The notes: a model not told the origin generated them from the sequence alone. A DNA stretch of 64,000 bases from Fervidobacterium sp. UBA5837 (GCA_002432805.1 DJGV01000016.1:90325-154324); one strand, 5' to 3'. Counted from the stretch's first letter, positions 44,359 through 53,445 are shown. Numbers and translations: made by a program.

Positions 44359-45627
44359 TTATTTTAAATATTTTCTTAGATAGATATTAGATACAAGAGA
44401 AGAGATTACAAAAACAACTACTGTCGCTACAGCAGCACCAACAGAGCCATAGTTTTTAATTAAAATAATATCAAGAACTATATTAGCTCCCCCACTTATT
44501 ATAGAATTATAGAAATTCACTTTTACTTTTTTTAGACTAGCAATAATATTTCCGGATGGTATTCTAAAAGTACCCACAATTAGATATCCAAAGGATAATA
44601 TTCTAAAAGGTAAAACTGAATCCAAGTACTCAGGTCCAAAAATTACTCTAATCACAAAGGGAGCAAAAACTATTAATAAAATGCTTATAGCCAAATTAAA
44701 TAAAAGCAAATATTTTTGTAACTTCAAAAAATAATTTCTCACTAAATTTTTATCATCCTTGTGTTTAGCAAAATATGGGTAAGCAAAAGTCATAACGGAA
44801 GCTGGAATAAAGTTCAAAGCAAATGGAATTAATGTAGCTGTTTTATAAGATGCAACAACAGTTCCCGATTGTATAATTATTCCTATTAGAAAAGTATCTA
44901 GTAAATATAGAATCTGTGACATCGTGTTTGTAAGCATACTTACAATGGAAAATTTCAAAAAGTCTTGTCTTTGCTCTTTATTAGGGATTTTTACGTTCAC
45001 AAAGATTTTATAATAATCCTTAACAAACCAGAGAGCTATCAAAGAAGAAATAATATATGATAGATAACGGCCCCATACTATACCCAGAATATCAAAAAGA
45101 TATCCTCCAATTAACACTCCGAAGAAAAAAGTAAGGGTATTAATAACTGTTACTAAAGAAAATTGTTTGTTTCTCAAATCACTTCTTAAAAACATTTGAA
45201 GAATATTAAAAAAAACATGTACTAAAGGAATTAGAAATAAATATCCTAAAACCTCAGTACTTCCTCTAACAGGAAGTTGAAAAAAGGTAGTAAATAATAA
45301 AATAGCAATCGCTAAACCGAGATTAAACAAAATTCCTACCAATAAAGCGTATTTTAAATAAGATAATTTTTCTTCCTTTGTTTTCGATGAACTAGCAAAT
45401 TGCAATAGTCCAGGAACTACCCCTAATCCTTCAATCAGCAAAAAAAAGCTCAGAATATTATTAGCATATGACCACATTCCAAAGGCTTCTTTTGTAATAA
45501 CTCTTACTATAATAACGGATATACCAAATTGAATAATTTTATTTATCACATTGGCAGAAAAAATGTGAAAGAAACCATTCTTTATCAGAAACGATAAATC
45601 TCTATTATTCCTAACCTCTACTTTCAT
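44359..45627 (-). CDS. Polysaccharide flippase (Wzx/MVF family)
   Basis: This integral membrane protein (422 aa, about 12-14 hydrophobic helices) of the oligosaccharide flippase family moves lipid-linked glycan units across the membrane. Family-like features are the opening helix FSANVINKIIQFGISVIIVR, followed by TKEAFGMWSYANNILSF, the mid-protein FLKFSIVSMLTNTMSQILYLLDTFLIG and the late YGSVGAAVATVVVFVISSLV. Its start overlaps the asparagine-synthase-like gene by 17 bases, so the two are coupled. A second flippase lies at 57481, implying two glycan routes or a merged locus. Confidence 0.88.
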   Translation of the reverse strand: MKVEVRNNRDLSFLIKNGFFHIFSANVINKIIQFGISVIIVRVITKEAFGMWSYANNILSFFLLIEGLGVVPGLLQFASSSKTKEEKLSYLKYALLVGILFNLGLAIAILLFTTFFQLPVRGSTEVLGYLFLIPLVHVFFNILQMFLRSDLRNKQFSLVTVINTLTFFFGVLIGGYLFDILGIVWGRYLSYIISSLIALWFVKDYYKIFVNVKIPNKEQRQDFLKFSIVSMLTNTMSQILYLLDTFLIGIIIQSGTVVASYKTATLIPFALNFIPASVMTFAYPYFAKHKDDKNLVRNYFLKLQKYLLLFNLAISILLIVFAPFVIRVIFGPEYLDSVLPFRILSFGYLIVGTFRIPSGNIIASLKKVKVNFYNSIISGGANIVLDIILIKNYGSVGAAVATVVVFVISSLVSNIYLRKYLK

Positions 45628-47344
45628 CTACAAAATAATACCTCCAAGCCTCAAGTAAAGTCAGAACTTGTGTTTTCTCTATGGTATTTCCCGTCGTGAA
45701 TAGTTTTTGGCAATCATTTCGCAGTTTCTCATTCTTGAGTAAATCGATGCCTTTGTTGAACGTATCCAAAAAGAATTCTCTTAGATCATCATTGGTGTTG
45801 TACCAGTAATCAATTGGATTCATATGATGCTTAGTATTGAGCGAGCTTGCATGAAAGAGCTTATTAAAAGCTTTTCTTGGCAAAGCCTTTAAAGTCGTAG
45901 TTCTACCAAATATACTGTAAGTCCTTTCTGTTATCTTCCCCTGAATTTTCTCCCATTTGTACTTTGCAGCATCTGGATACTTCCTCAATATCCACTTCTT
46001 GTATATCCTATGATCGTATCTGTATTTTAGAGGTATCTTCAGACAATACTCAAAAAATTCTATATCCAAAAATGGTGAAGCAACTTCAGTATACTTTTGA
46101 CTAACGAGGTTCCCTTGAAGAGCTCCAGTAAAAGCTCTATTGTAAAATTTAAAGACCTCTTCGTTATTATACTTGTACTTTAGATACTTTTTTTCGTCGT
46201 TCTGTACTAATCTCGTTGAGTATGCACCATCTCTTGGCTTATATGAGGTTTGTGGATTCTCTGAACTGTAGAAAGTCCCAAGTATAACGTCCCCAATCTG
46301 ACCAGTATGATATATTCCATATTTGTCGAAGTCAATTTTGCTTAAACATCCATTTGCGTGAGCAGCACCTGCATAAAGACAGTCACCAAAGTTTATTTCA
46401 ATCATTTCTCGAATATTCTTTAAATAGATACCATTGTCCAGTGCATAGAATAGCCATTCATGCTCCAAATCTCGTGCAATTTCCTTTGCGATCGTTTCAT
46501 CCCAATAGTCTGTCTGCGAAAATGTAACATTCAACTGCTCTGTATATCCGAGTTCATGTGCTACCCATACTGTCATCCTCGAGTCCAATCCGCCACTAAG
46601 TGACGCAATATGTTTATAACCATATTCCCTATCCTTTTCAAACTCTAATTTGACTGCATTTCTGAATAACCTGTCAATATTCTGTATTATTTCCTCCTCA
46701 CTTTGCGAATAATCAGGAGTATTGTCAATTTCGTAGTATGTCAAAACCTGAAAATCCCCGTCTTCAATTTTAATGTACTTTCCGGCATTTAATTTTCTAA
46801 TTTCCCTTATTAATGTATAGTCTTCCAACATATAGCCATATGTCAGCAAGAAATATGCACCTATTTCATCAAAAGTATAGCTTATTTTGTTGTTTTTCAT
46901 ATAACTTACCAAGTAATTTATTTCAGAACCAAATATTACCTTATCCCTCATTCTATAATAAAATATTTGTTTATCTCCGACATGGTTTGTATATATAATC
47001 CATTTATTCTTATTCTTATCATAAAAAAGCCCAGAGAAACTTCCTCTAAATTCTTCAAAGAAAGTCTCCCCATTTTTTCTGTACATACTTATTATTGCAT
47101 TCTTAAAATTCGAAGCCTTATACTTTTCGATGAGCTTTAAAGAATTTAAGATAACCCCTTCTGTTATTATTATATACTCGTCATCTTCAGTAAATACCTT
47201 ATCTTTTTCAAATTTCTTAATTGTTCTTCTTTCTAAATAAAAGTTATTGCTTTCTATTACTTCATTAATCAAATCATCCCTATCCGAAATACCAAAATTT
47301 TTATATGCTTTGTTTTTACTTATCTCACCTAAAAACCCAGGCAT
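45611..47344 (-). CDS. Asparagine synthase homologue lacking the glutaminase Cys
   Basis: This 577-aa protein has the two-domain AsnB layout. In class II amidotransferases residue 2 is the nucleophilic Cys; here the protein begins MPGFLG, so glutamine cannot be hydrolysed in the usual way. The N-terminal Ntn fold is otherwise present (FRGSFSGLFYDKNKNKWIIY, DKQIFYYRMRDKVIFGSEI). The synthetase domain keeps the ATP pyrophosphatase loop SLSGGLDSRM and EVASPFLDIEFFEY. Homologues in glycan clusters amidate or otherwise modify sugar acids. It probably uses ammonia from elsewhere, or makes an adenylate for another chemistry. ATG follows GGGAAGTGAT. It is coupled to the flippase. Confidence 0.85.
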   Translation of the reverse strand: MPGFLGEISKNKAYKNFGISDRDDLINEVIESNNFYLERRTIKKFEKDKVFTEDDEYIIITEGVILNSLKLIEKYKASNFKNAIISMYRKNGETFFEEFRGSFSGLFYDKNKNKWIIYTNHVGDKQIFYYRMRDKVIFGSEINYLVSYMKNNKISYTFDEIGAYFLLTYGYMLEDYTLIREIRKLNAGKYIKIEDGDFQVLTYYEIDNTPDYSQSEEEIIQNIDRLFRNAVKLEFEKDREYGYKHIASLSGGLDSRMTVWVAHELGYTEQLNVTFSQTDYWDETIAKEIARDLEHEWLFYALDNGIYLKNIREMIEINFGDCLYAGAAHANGCLSKIDFDKYGIYHTGQIGDVILGTFYSSENPQTSYKPRDGAYSTRLVQNDEKKYLKYKYNNEEVFKFYNRAFTGALQGNLVSQKYTEVASPFLDIEFFEYCLKIPLKYRYDHRIYKKWILRKYPDAAKYKWEKIQGKITERTYSIFGRTTTLKALPRKAFNKLFHASSLNTKHHMNPIDYWYNTNDDLREFFLDTFNKGIDLLKNEKLRNDCQKLFTTGNTIEKTQVLTLLEAWRYYFVDESRG

Positions 47345-47744
47345 TCGATCACTTCCCTTAACCTTTATCTTTTCAATACCTCTTCATACACTGCCACTTC
47401 TTGTTTCACAACATTTGCCCATGAAAATCCCAAAGCTCTTTCTCTCAAATATTCCCTTTCAATAGGATTTTTAAGCAATTCAACTACTTCTCTTAACTCT
47501 CCATCTCCAACTACCAAACATTCAACGTCTTGCTTTGAAGAGATATTTTTAAATATCTCAGGGAATTTATCGGCTCTTTTGATGGGTTTTAACCCCCCCA
47601 ACAAAACCCACCACTTTTTTGTTTAGTCCCAACTCTCTTGCCATCTTTTCTTTATTTAAGGGTTTGAGTAAATCAGGTTCCATTCCGTTAGGAATTACTA
47701 TTGAATTATTGCCCGAATAACCTAAAGATTTTGCTTTATTTAAA

Positions 47745-47820
47745 AGTGCATTACTTACAAATATGACTTTGCCTGCGTTTTCTAAAACATCGTTGTATAA
47801 CTCTTTGTTGTTTGGCATTC
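47745..47820. repeat. 76-bp direct repeat, copy 1
   Basis: This matches 56225-56300 in the same orientation with a single mismatch (47778 T, 56258 C). It encodes, on the minus strand, the GT4 segment from NNKELYNDVLENAGK to IFVSNAL. The copies are 8.5 kb apart. Confidence 0.95.
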
Positions 47821-47915
47821 CTAAATTTATATCGCTCCCATGGCAAGTAACAACATACGGAATATTCAACTTCTCTGATAAAAGCTTTGCCACTAAACCA
47901 GCTGGCGGAGTATAC

Positions 47916-47934
47916 ATCCCATGAGGGGTGATTA
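47916..47934. repeat. 19-bp inverted repeat, left arm
   Basis: ATCCCATGAGGGGTGATTA is exactly complementary to 49562-49580. It encodes the ITPHG part of the GT4 relic. The arms bound a 1.6-kb block with truncated genes at both ends. Confidence 0.93.
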
Positions 47935-47997
47935 CGACAATATTCAATTAAGAAAAAACAATTCTAAGTTCAATGACATTAATATAATTCAACCGGT

Positions 47998-48156
47998 TCA
48001 CTCTTTCAATGACAATCTATCATGATCTAATACGCCATCTATTACTATGTATCCATAATTTGGAAAATCTTGATTTATAACTGATTCAAAAGTTTTTGAT
48101 ATTGTTTTTTCACTATTATAGCAAACTGTAATTATAGAAATTAAATCATTATTCAA
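47998..48156 (-). pseudogene. GT2 glycosyltransferase, N-terminal relic
   Basis: About 52 codons read as the start of a family 2 glycosyltransferase: LISIITVCYNSEKTISKTFE, SVINQDFPNYGYIVIDG. The frame then ends; the DxD and catalytic parts are absent. The TTG at 48156 has AGAGGGGA upstream, so the start region is original. It follows the CBS-nucleotidyltransferase gene by about 35 bases, showing the old operon order. The rest was lost at the junction near 47950. Confidence 0.75.
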
Positions 48157-48190
48157 AATTAGTCCCCTCTTTTTTCTTTATAGAATAAAT

Positions 48191-49261
48191 TCAAAAATTA
48201 AATTCCTTAAATTTATTATATTCATCTAACGTATTCTGATATTTGTTCCATTCTCCTATGTCGAACCAAGATTTTTCACTTACAGGAAAATATGATACTT
48301 TCTCATTATTTTTTATTAGAATTTCAACTAAGTCTGTCATATTGTAATAAGTATTTTCTGGTATATATTCGATAGCTTTTTTATTAATAATATACATCCC
48401 TGAGTTTATCAAATAACTCTTGTTGGGTTTTTCATTTATTCTCTTTACATTACCTTTACTATCTTTTTCTATTACTCCATAAGGGATTTGATCATTTTTC
48501 AATACTCCTACTATTGTAAGAATATTGCCATTTTTAACATGATAATCTAATAACTCAATATAATCTTGATTGATTAAGATATCACAATTTGTTATAAAAC
48601 AATTTTCTTCTATATAATCTTTTATTAAGCGAATACTACCTGCTGTACCCAGTGGTTTATCTTCTTTAATATATTTAATATTAAGGTTTTTCAAGTTCTT
48701 ATTAGATAAATAGTATTCTATTAATTCATGTTTATAATTTACTGATAAATAAAAATTATGTATTCCATATCTAAGAAATTTTTCAAATATTATTTCTAAA
48801 ATAGTTTTCTCTCCAATTGGAATTAATGGTTTTGGGATAACATTTGTTATAGGTTTTAATCTAGTACCTTTTCCACCTGCCATAATAATTGCAGGAATAT
48901 CGATTTTCTCATTATTTAAATATGTTGAATGACCAAATACATCTTCCCAGAAATATATTTTGTAAATATTACCTTTTTCTACAACAGGTAAAAATTCCAT
49001 TCTATATTTAAACATCAATTCTTTAATTTCTTCAAAACTATCTGATTTGCTAGCTATTTTTATTTCTTTTCTAGTAATTTTGTATGCAGGAGTATTCAAA
49101 TCAATATTTTTAATTATTGCTCTTTGAATATCTCCCATACTTATTAATGAATAAAACTTATTATCTTTTTCTAAGATTATTAATTTCCTATTAATTTTAT
49201 CCATTCTTTTAATAACATCTATAACTTTTGAATCGTAAGGCATTTTTATATCTGATTTCAT
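48191..49261 (-). CDS. CBS-domain nucleotidyltransferase (PtmE-like sugar-1-phosphate guanylyltransferase)
   Basis: This 357-aa cytoplasmic enzyme has a CBS pair (residues ~1-115: VIDVIKRMDKINRKLIILEK, ISMGDIQRAI, FLPVVEKGNIYKIYF) followed by a sugar-1-phosphate nucleotidyltransferase (~120-350: PAIIMAGGKGTRLKPITNVI, PKPLIPIGEKTILE, FITNCDILI, INSGMYIINK, WFDIGEWNKY). The architecture matches PtmE of the legionaminic acid pathway, which makes GDP-glucosamine, and its place near legB/legC-like genes supports this. The GG-x-GTRL loop and signature Lys are intact. ATG at 49261 is ten bases after GGAGG; an ATG at 49270 overlaps the relic stop upstream (ATGA) but is too near the site. Confidence 0.8.
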   Translation of the reverse strand: MKSDIKMPYDSKVIDVIKRMDKINRKLIILEKDNKFYSLISMGDIQRAIIKNIDLNTPAYKITRKEIKIASKSDSFEEIKELMFKYRMEFLPVVEKGNIYKIYFWEDVFGHSTYLNNEKIDIPAIIMAGGKGTRLKPITNVIPKPLIPIGEKTILEIIFEKFLRYGIHNFYLSVNYKHELIEYYLSNKNLKNLNIKYIKEDKPLGTAGSIRLIKDYIEENCFITNCDILINQDYIELLDYHVKNGNILTIVGVLKNDQIPYGVIEKDSKGNVKRINEKPNKSYLINSGMYIINKKAIEYIPENTYYNMTDLVEILIKNNEKVSYFPVSEKSWFDIGEWNKYQNTLDEYNKFKEFNF

Positions 49262-49266
49262 ATAAA

Positions 49267-49560
49267 TCATTCCTCCACTTTATTATAATTAAATTCATAT
49301 CCTAATTCTTCTACAAGCAATTTATTCTCTACAATTAAATCTTTACTTCTATATGCATCGTTATTAATAATTTTTTGATTTAATTTTTTATTGTACTTAT
49401 GTTCTAAACATTTAATAATTTCTTTTAGTGTAAAAGATTTTCCTTCTGCAACATTTATAGCTTTTTGGATTTTCTCTTTTTTTAATTTAATACAGGCTTT
49501 ATATATATAACCAACAACCTTATTTAAATGTATGCAGTCTCTTTTTGTTTCTAAACTGCC
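49267..49560 (-). pseudogene. NAD-dependent sugar epimerase/dehydratase, C-terminal relic
   Basis: The frame reads as the last third of an extended SDR sugar enzyme: SLETKRDCIHLNKVVGYIYK, AINVAEGKSFTLKEIIKCLE and a terminal LLVEELGYEFNYNK. Upstream the frame stops abruptly at 49561, next to the 19-bp inverted repeat, so the Rossmann domain with its G-x-x-G-x-x-G is gone. Its TGA overlaps an ATG of the PtmE-like gene, showing that the two were once one operon. Confidence 0.82.
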
Positions 49561-49561
49561 T

Positions 49562-49580
49562 TAATCACCCCTCATGGGAT
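49562..49580. repeat. 19-bp inverted repeat, right arm
   Basis: This is the exact complement of 47916-47934. On the plus strand it reads ITPHG, a piece of a GT4 gene without its continuation, placed between the epimerase relic and the acetyltransferase gene. It marks a rearrangement joint. Confidence 0.93.
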
Positions 49581-49645
49581 TGAAGAAAAACGAAAGAGAT
49601 GGTAAAATTAAGATTTTAGCCATTTGTTTTCTATCCTTTGCCACC

Positions 49646-50284
49646 TTATTTTATTCTTCTTGCGGGATTTCCTACATATACTCCTGGTTCGTTGATATCC
49701 TTCACAACTACAGCGCCAGCTCCAATTAAGGTCTCTTGCGATATATTTATGTTTTGAATTATTATAGCGCCAGTTCCGATAAAGGAATTCTTACCTACAT
49801 ATGTTCCACCACTTAATATTGCACCTGGTCCTATGTGAACATTGTCTTCTATAATACAATCATGTTCAATAATAGATCCAGTGTTAATGATACAATTTTC
49901 GCCAATCTGGGTTCCTGGATTAATTACAACATTTTTTCCAATTAGAGTTCCCCCACCTATTTTAGAATATTGTGAAACATTAGGTGATTTAGAAACTATA
50001 ACTGGTGTATTAAACCCAATATTTTTAATTTTATTAAATAATTTTCCCCTTTGTTCGTTTATTTCTACTTTTCCTATGGAAACAAAAGCGTTTTTATAAC
50101 CTTTTTTGTACAAATCTTCTAGTTGATCATCTGTATATTCTATTTTGATTCCTAATATTTCTTTTCCAATATTTTCTTTTAAATCACTTATTAGAATTTC
50201 ATCATAATCATTATTTTCTTTTAAAATATCTATTATTACTTTACAATGACCTCCTCCCCCAACAAGTATAATTGAATTAGACAT
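49646..50284 (-). CDS. NeuD/PglD/LegH-type sugar O/N-acetyltransferase
   Basis: This 212-aa left-handed beta-helix acetyltransferase has an N-terminal Rossmann-like PglD domain (SIILVGGGGHCKVIIDILKE) and hexapeptide repeats (GGTLIGKNVVINPGTQIGEN, INTGSIIEHDCIIEDNVHIG, with the catalytic His in IIEHDC) ending GVYVGNPARRI. In nonulosonate clusters such enzymes acetylate the 4-amino sugar made by LegC (LegH role). The start lies inside the 3' end of legC (8-base overlap), so the two are coupled. Downstream of it the pathway is cut at the 49561 joint. Confidence 0.83.
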   Translation of the reverse strand: MSNSIILVGGGGHCKVIIDILKENNDYDEILISDLKENIGKEILGIKIEYTDDQLEDLYKKGYKNAFVSIGKVEINEQRGKLFNKIKNIGFNTPVIVSKSPNVSQYSKIGGGTLIGKNVVINPGTQIGENCIINTGSIIEHDCIIEDNVHIGPGAILSGGTYVGKNSFIGTGAIIIQNINISQETLIGAGAVVVKDINEPGVYVGNPARRIK

Positions 50285-51368
50285 TATTTATCGCCTCTAC
50301 AACATATTCAATTTGTTCATAATTATTCATAGTTGAACCAGGTAAATTTAAACCTTTTTCATAGATTTCATATGCATTTTTGTATTCTTCTTTTTTGTAC
50401 TCTTTGTATGGTGGAAATTCTACAATAGGTATAAATATTCTCCTTGTTGGGATACCTTTTTCTTTTAATTCCTCCTGAATTTCAGGTATAGATTTATTTG
50501 ATTCAATTTTTATTGAGGGTAGCCAATAAGAACTTTCTGCTCCTGCATATGATTTTTGAAAGATAATTTTATCGTTATTTTTAAATCCTTCTTTGTATAT
50601 TTCTGCGAACTTTCTTTTTTTATTTAGAAATTCAGGGAGTCTTTCAAATTGGGCTAATCCCAAACTAGCTACTAAATTGGTCATCCTGTAATTGAATCCT
50701 ATTTCAGGATGGTAATATCCTTTGCTTGAATCTCTGGCTTGGTTTACTAAAAATTTAAGATGATCTGCTTTTTTATTGTCATTTGTAACTATCATGCCAC
50801 CTCCACCAGTGGTCATAATCTTATTGCCATTGAAACTAAATGCATTTAATTCTCCAAAAGTACCTGTGAATTGGCCATTGTACGTTGCTCCCAAACTTTC
50901 TGTGGCATCTTCAATAATTGGGATATTGTATTTTTTAGATATTTCAATAATTTTCTCCATATCACAAGGGTTGCCATACAAATGAACAGGTATTATTGCT
51001 TTTGTTCTTTCTGTTATGTGATTTTCTATTTCTTTTGGGTCTATGTTCCATGTTTCAGGATCAACATCAACAAAAACAGGAGTAGCTCCTACATACTTGA
51101 TTGGATTCACAGTTGCTACAAAAGTTATAACAGGAACTATTACTTCGTCACCAGGCCCTATTCCTAGTTCATATAATGCAAGATGTATGGCTGCTGTGCC
51201 ACTTTGAGTTGATACTGCTCTTTTAGCTTTTAGATATTGGGCAAATTTGTTTTCGAATATATCTATGTTTTCTCCAACTGAAGAAACAAAGGTTGAATCG
51301 ATACATTCGATTAAATATTTTTTTTCTAATTCGCCAACATTAGGCGCATCAAGTAATATTTCTTTCAT
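50277..51368 (-). CDS. legC: LegC-type UDP/GDP-4-keto-sugar aminotransferase (PLP)
   Basis: This PLP-dependent DegT/DnrJ/EryC1 aminotransferase converts a 4-keto-6-deoxy nucleotide sugar to the 4-amino form. The LegC-type opening VGELEKKYLIECIDSTFVSSVG is present. PLP-binding residues include QSGTAAIHLAL, IPVITFVATVNPI, IIEDATESLGA and the Schiff-base Lys in FSFNGNKIMTTGGGGM. At 363 aa it is full length. ATG at 51368 follows CGAGGTG; a GTG at 51377 lies within that site. It lies five codons' distance or less from legB upstream and overlaps the acetyltransferase downstream, forming a legB-legC-legH unit. Confidence 0.85.
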   Translation of the reverse strand: MKEILLDAPNVGELEKKYLIECIDSTFVSSVGENIDIFENKFAQYLKAKRAVSTQSGTAAIHLALYELGIGPGDEVIVPVITFVATVNPIKYVGATPVFVDVDPETWNIDPKEIENHITERTKAIIPVHLYGNPCDMEKIIEISKKYNIPIIEDATESLGATYNGQFTGTFGELNAFSFNGNKIMTTGGGGMIVTNDNKKADHLKFLVNQARDSSKGYYHPEIGFNYRMTNLVASLGLAQFERLPEFLNKKRKFAEIYKEGFKNNDKIIFQKSYAGAESSYWLPSIKIESNKSIPEIQEELKEKGIPTRRIFIPIVEFPPYKEYKKEEYKNAYEIYEKGLNLPGSTMNNYEQIEYVVEAINNV

Positions 51369-51382
51369 AGACAACACCTCGA

Positions 51383-52354
51383 TTATAGATTATATATATC
51401 AGTTTTGTAATACTGTAAATTATCTTTTATCCAATCAATTGTTTCTTTTAAACCTTCCTTTAACGTGTATTTTGGTTCCCAACCAGTTACTTTTTTTGCT
51501 TTTTCTGCATTTGATAGTAATCTTTCTACTTCTGATTTTTCAGGTCTAATTCGTTGAGTGTCTCCGATTATTTCTACTTCTTTTCCAGTTAATTCAATTA
51601 TCTTTTCAGCTAAATCTCTAATAGATATCTCTTGCCCAGAGCCAAGATTGTAAACGTCGCCTATTGTATTTTCGTGTAAGCCTACGGTTATGAATCCATT
51701 GGCAATGTCTTTTACATAGTTTAAATCCCGTGTTGGAGATAGATTTCCTAGTTTTATTTGTTTCTTGCCTGCTAAGATTTGACTTATTATTGTTGGTATA
51801 ACTGCTCTTGCTGATTGACGTGGCCCATAAGTATTAAAAGGCCTTATAATAGTAACTGGGGTTCCAAAAGATCTATAGTATGATAAGGCTAAATGGTCTG
51901 CTGATGCTTTACTTGCTGCGTATGGGGACTGCGGATTGTAAGGATGTTTTTCATCTATCGGAACATATTGAGCAGTTCCATATATTTCACTTGTTGAAGT
52001 TATTATTATTCGCTTTAAGTTTAATTTTCTTCCAGATTCTAATATATTATATGTTCCTTCTGTATTTGTTTTTATGTAGGCAAGAGGTGATATATACGAA
52101 TAAGGTATTCCTATCAATGCTGCTAAATGAAATACTACGTCTACATCTTTCATTGCATCATAAACAGAATCAAAGTCTCTCACATCGCCTGTGTATATCT
52201 CTATATCGTTTTTATATTTTGATTCCTCAAGCCAGCCCCAATCATTTTTAAAATTATACCTCACAAAGGCTTTAACCTCAAAACCTTTTTCAACTAAGAG
52301 TTCTGTTAAATGTGAGCCGATAAAGCCCTCTGAACCTGTTACCAGTATTTTCAT
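51383..52354 (-). CDS. legB: LegB-type NAD-dependent 4,6-dehydratase
   Basis: This extended SDR nucleotide-sugar 4,6-dehydratase (323 aa) is the first step of the legionaminic acid route. Visible are the NAD site VTGSEGFIGSHLTELLVEKG, DVDVVFHLAALIGIPYSYI, the catalytic ITSTSEIYGTAQYVP and YAASKASADHLALSY (Y-x-x-x-K), and the product-side RPFNTYGPRQSARAVIPTII. GGAGGGTTGA precedes the ATG. It follows a GT gene by four bases and precedes legC, so it is in the middle of the same minus-strand operon. Confidence 0.88.
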   Translation of the reverse strand: MKILVTGSEGFIGSHLTELLVEKGFEVKAFVRYNFKNDWGWLEESKYKNDIEIYTGDVRDFDSVYDAMKDVDVVFHLAALIGIPYSYISPLAYIKTNTEGTYNILESGRKLNLKRIIITSTSEIYGTAQYVPIDEKHPYNPQSPYAASKASADHLALSYYRSFGTPVTIIRPFNTYGPRQSARAVIPTIISQILAGKKQIKLGNLSPTRDLNYVKDIANGFITVGLHENTIGDVYNLGSGQEISIRDLAEKIIELTGKEVEIIGDTQRIRPEKSEVERLLSNAEKAKKVTGWEPKYTLKEGLKETIDWIKDNLQYYKTDIYNL

Positions 52355-52358
52355 TGAT

Positions 52359-53444
52359 TCAACCCTCCAGTAATTTATTATACACTTCTATCCAGCTTCC
52401 TATGTTATTATCCCAGCTTGATCTTTCATATATAATCTTTTTGTTAACTTTCGTTTTTTCTTTTAATTTATCAAAATTTCTAATAATATATTCAATTTTA
52501 TTTGATAAAATTCCTTCTTTTAATTCATCAATGGTTTCATAGTACGCACCTGCTTCTCTTAATTCATCGTACGGAAGCCAAGAACCATTAATAACTATAT
52601 TGCCAGCATAAAGACTTTCCTGCATAGAAGCTGACATTGCATCAGTATCTTGAATATTTATCATTATATCAGTAGCCTTTCTTAATTTAGCTACATCATT
52701 ATCTGACATAAATTCTTCCAAAATTTTATAATTTATTTCATTCTCTTTAAATCTATTATTGCACAATGTTTTTATTTTTTCTCTATGCACTTTGCTACCA
52801 TATGTTAAAGGAATAATAATAAATATATTTTTTATTCTTTTCGATAATCGGATTATTTCTTCAATCATATATTCATGATTTTTTTTAGGGTCAGCTGAAT
52901 AGCCTAGAGTTATTATGATTTGTTCATTGGATATATTATATTCTTTTTTAAATTCATTGATCTCCTTTTGACCTATTTCATCTATTTGATCAAAATCTAT
53001 AGGTAACCCAAACCTAGTTTCATAAATTGGTATTTCTTCAAAACCAAAAGTTTCATGAAAAACTGGTATCATTTTTTTGTTTACAACAGTAATAATGTTT
53101 GCGTTTTTTATAATTTGTTTTTGTAAAAATTTACTTTTTTTTGAATTATTTGGAGTTCTATACAAATCAGACCCCCAAAAAGTTACTATTAATTTAGTGT
53201 TCTTTAAAAAATGATTAAACAAAAAATAGCTCGGGCTTAAAAAGTTTATATGAACTAAATCAACATTTTTAATCATTTTTTTAAATTTAAAAATTGTATC
53301 TATTTTATTAAAATACTTATTTTTTAACCCGCTACCCGAAAATCGTATTAGTTCTAATTTACTAGAATTAATATTAATTTGATCCTCATATTTTTTTGAA
53401 TAAATACTTTCATTACTCGTGAGATATAATACTTTATATTTCAT
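52359..53444 (-). CDS. GT4-like glycosyltransferase
   Basis: This 361-aa GT-B fold glycosyltransferase has N-domain segments VDLVHINFLSPSYFLFNHFL, LIVTFWGSDLYRTPNNSKKS and IITVVNKKMIPVF. The C-domain has ITLGYSADPKKNHEYMIEEI and a donor region DIMINIQDTDAMSASMQESL, the TDAMSAS..E form seen in TuaH/WfgS-like and related transferases. The ATG follows directly after the TAG of the LegG relic. It probably adds a nonulosonate-pathway or neighbouring sugar to the repeat unit; the specificity is not readable. Confidence 0.8.
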   Translation of the reverse strand: MKYKVLYLTSNESIYSKKYEDQININSSKLELIRFSGSGLKNKYFNKIDTIFKFKKMIKNVDLVHINFLSPSYFLFNHFLKNTKLIVTFWGSDLYRTPNNSKKSKFLQKQIIKNANIITVVNKKMIPVFHETFGFEEIPIYETRFGLPIDFDQIDEIGQKEINEFKKEYNISNEQIIITLGYSADPKKNHEYMIEEIIRLSKRIKNIFIIIPLTYGSKVHREKIKTLCNNRFKENEINYKILEEFMSDNDVAKLRKATDIMINIQDTDAMSASMQESLYAGNIVINGSWLPYDELREAGAYYETIDELKEGILSNKIEYIIRNFDKLKEKTKVNKKIIYERSSWDNNIGSWIEVYNKLLEG

Positions 53445-53445
53445 C

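Larger units (their letters stand above)
47365..47947 (-). pseudogene. GT4 glycosyltransferase relic (truncated, internally deleted, frameshifted)
   Basis: The fragment opens in the middle of a GT-B N-domain (VITPHGMYTPPAGLVAKLLS, VTCHGSDINLGMPNN, VIFVSNALLNKAKSLG, NSIVIPNGMEPDLL). It reaches the interdomain VVGFVGG and there shifts frame in a run of seven C on the plus strand (47593-47599). It continues LKPIKRADKFPEIFKNISSK, CLVVGDGELRE and then directly a C-terminal helix WANVVKQEVAVYEEVLKR. The first ~80 residues and the donor-site E-x7-E segment are missing. A 76-bp piece of this gene (47745-47820) is duplicated at 56225, and its left edge carries a 19-bp inverted repeat. Confidence 0.85.

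Noticed and set aside
47916..49580. The 19-bp inverted repeat as ends of an insertion sequence
   Set aside because: There is no transposase between the arms and no target duplication. The arms are coding segments of GT4 genes, so recombination between homologues is the simpler view.
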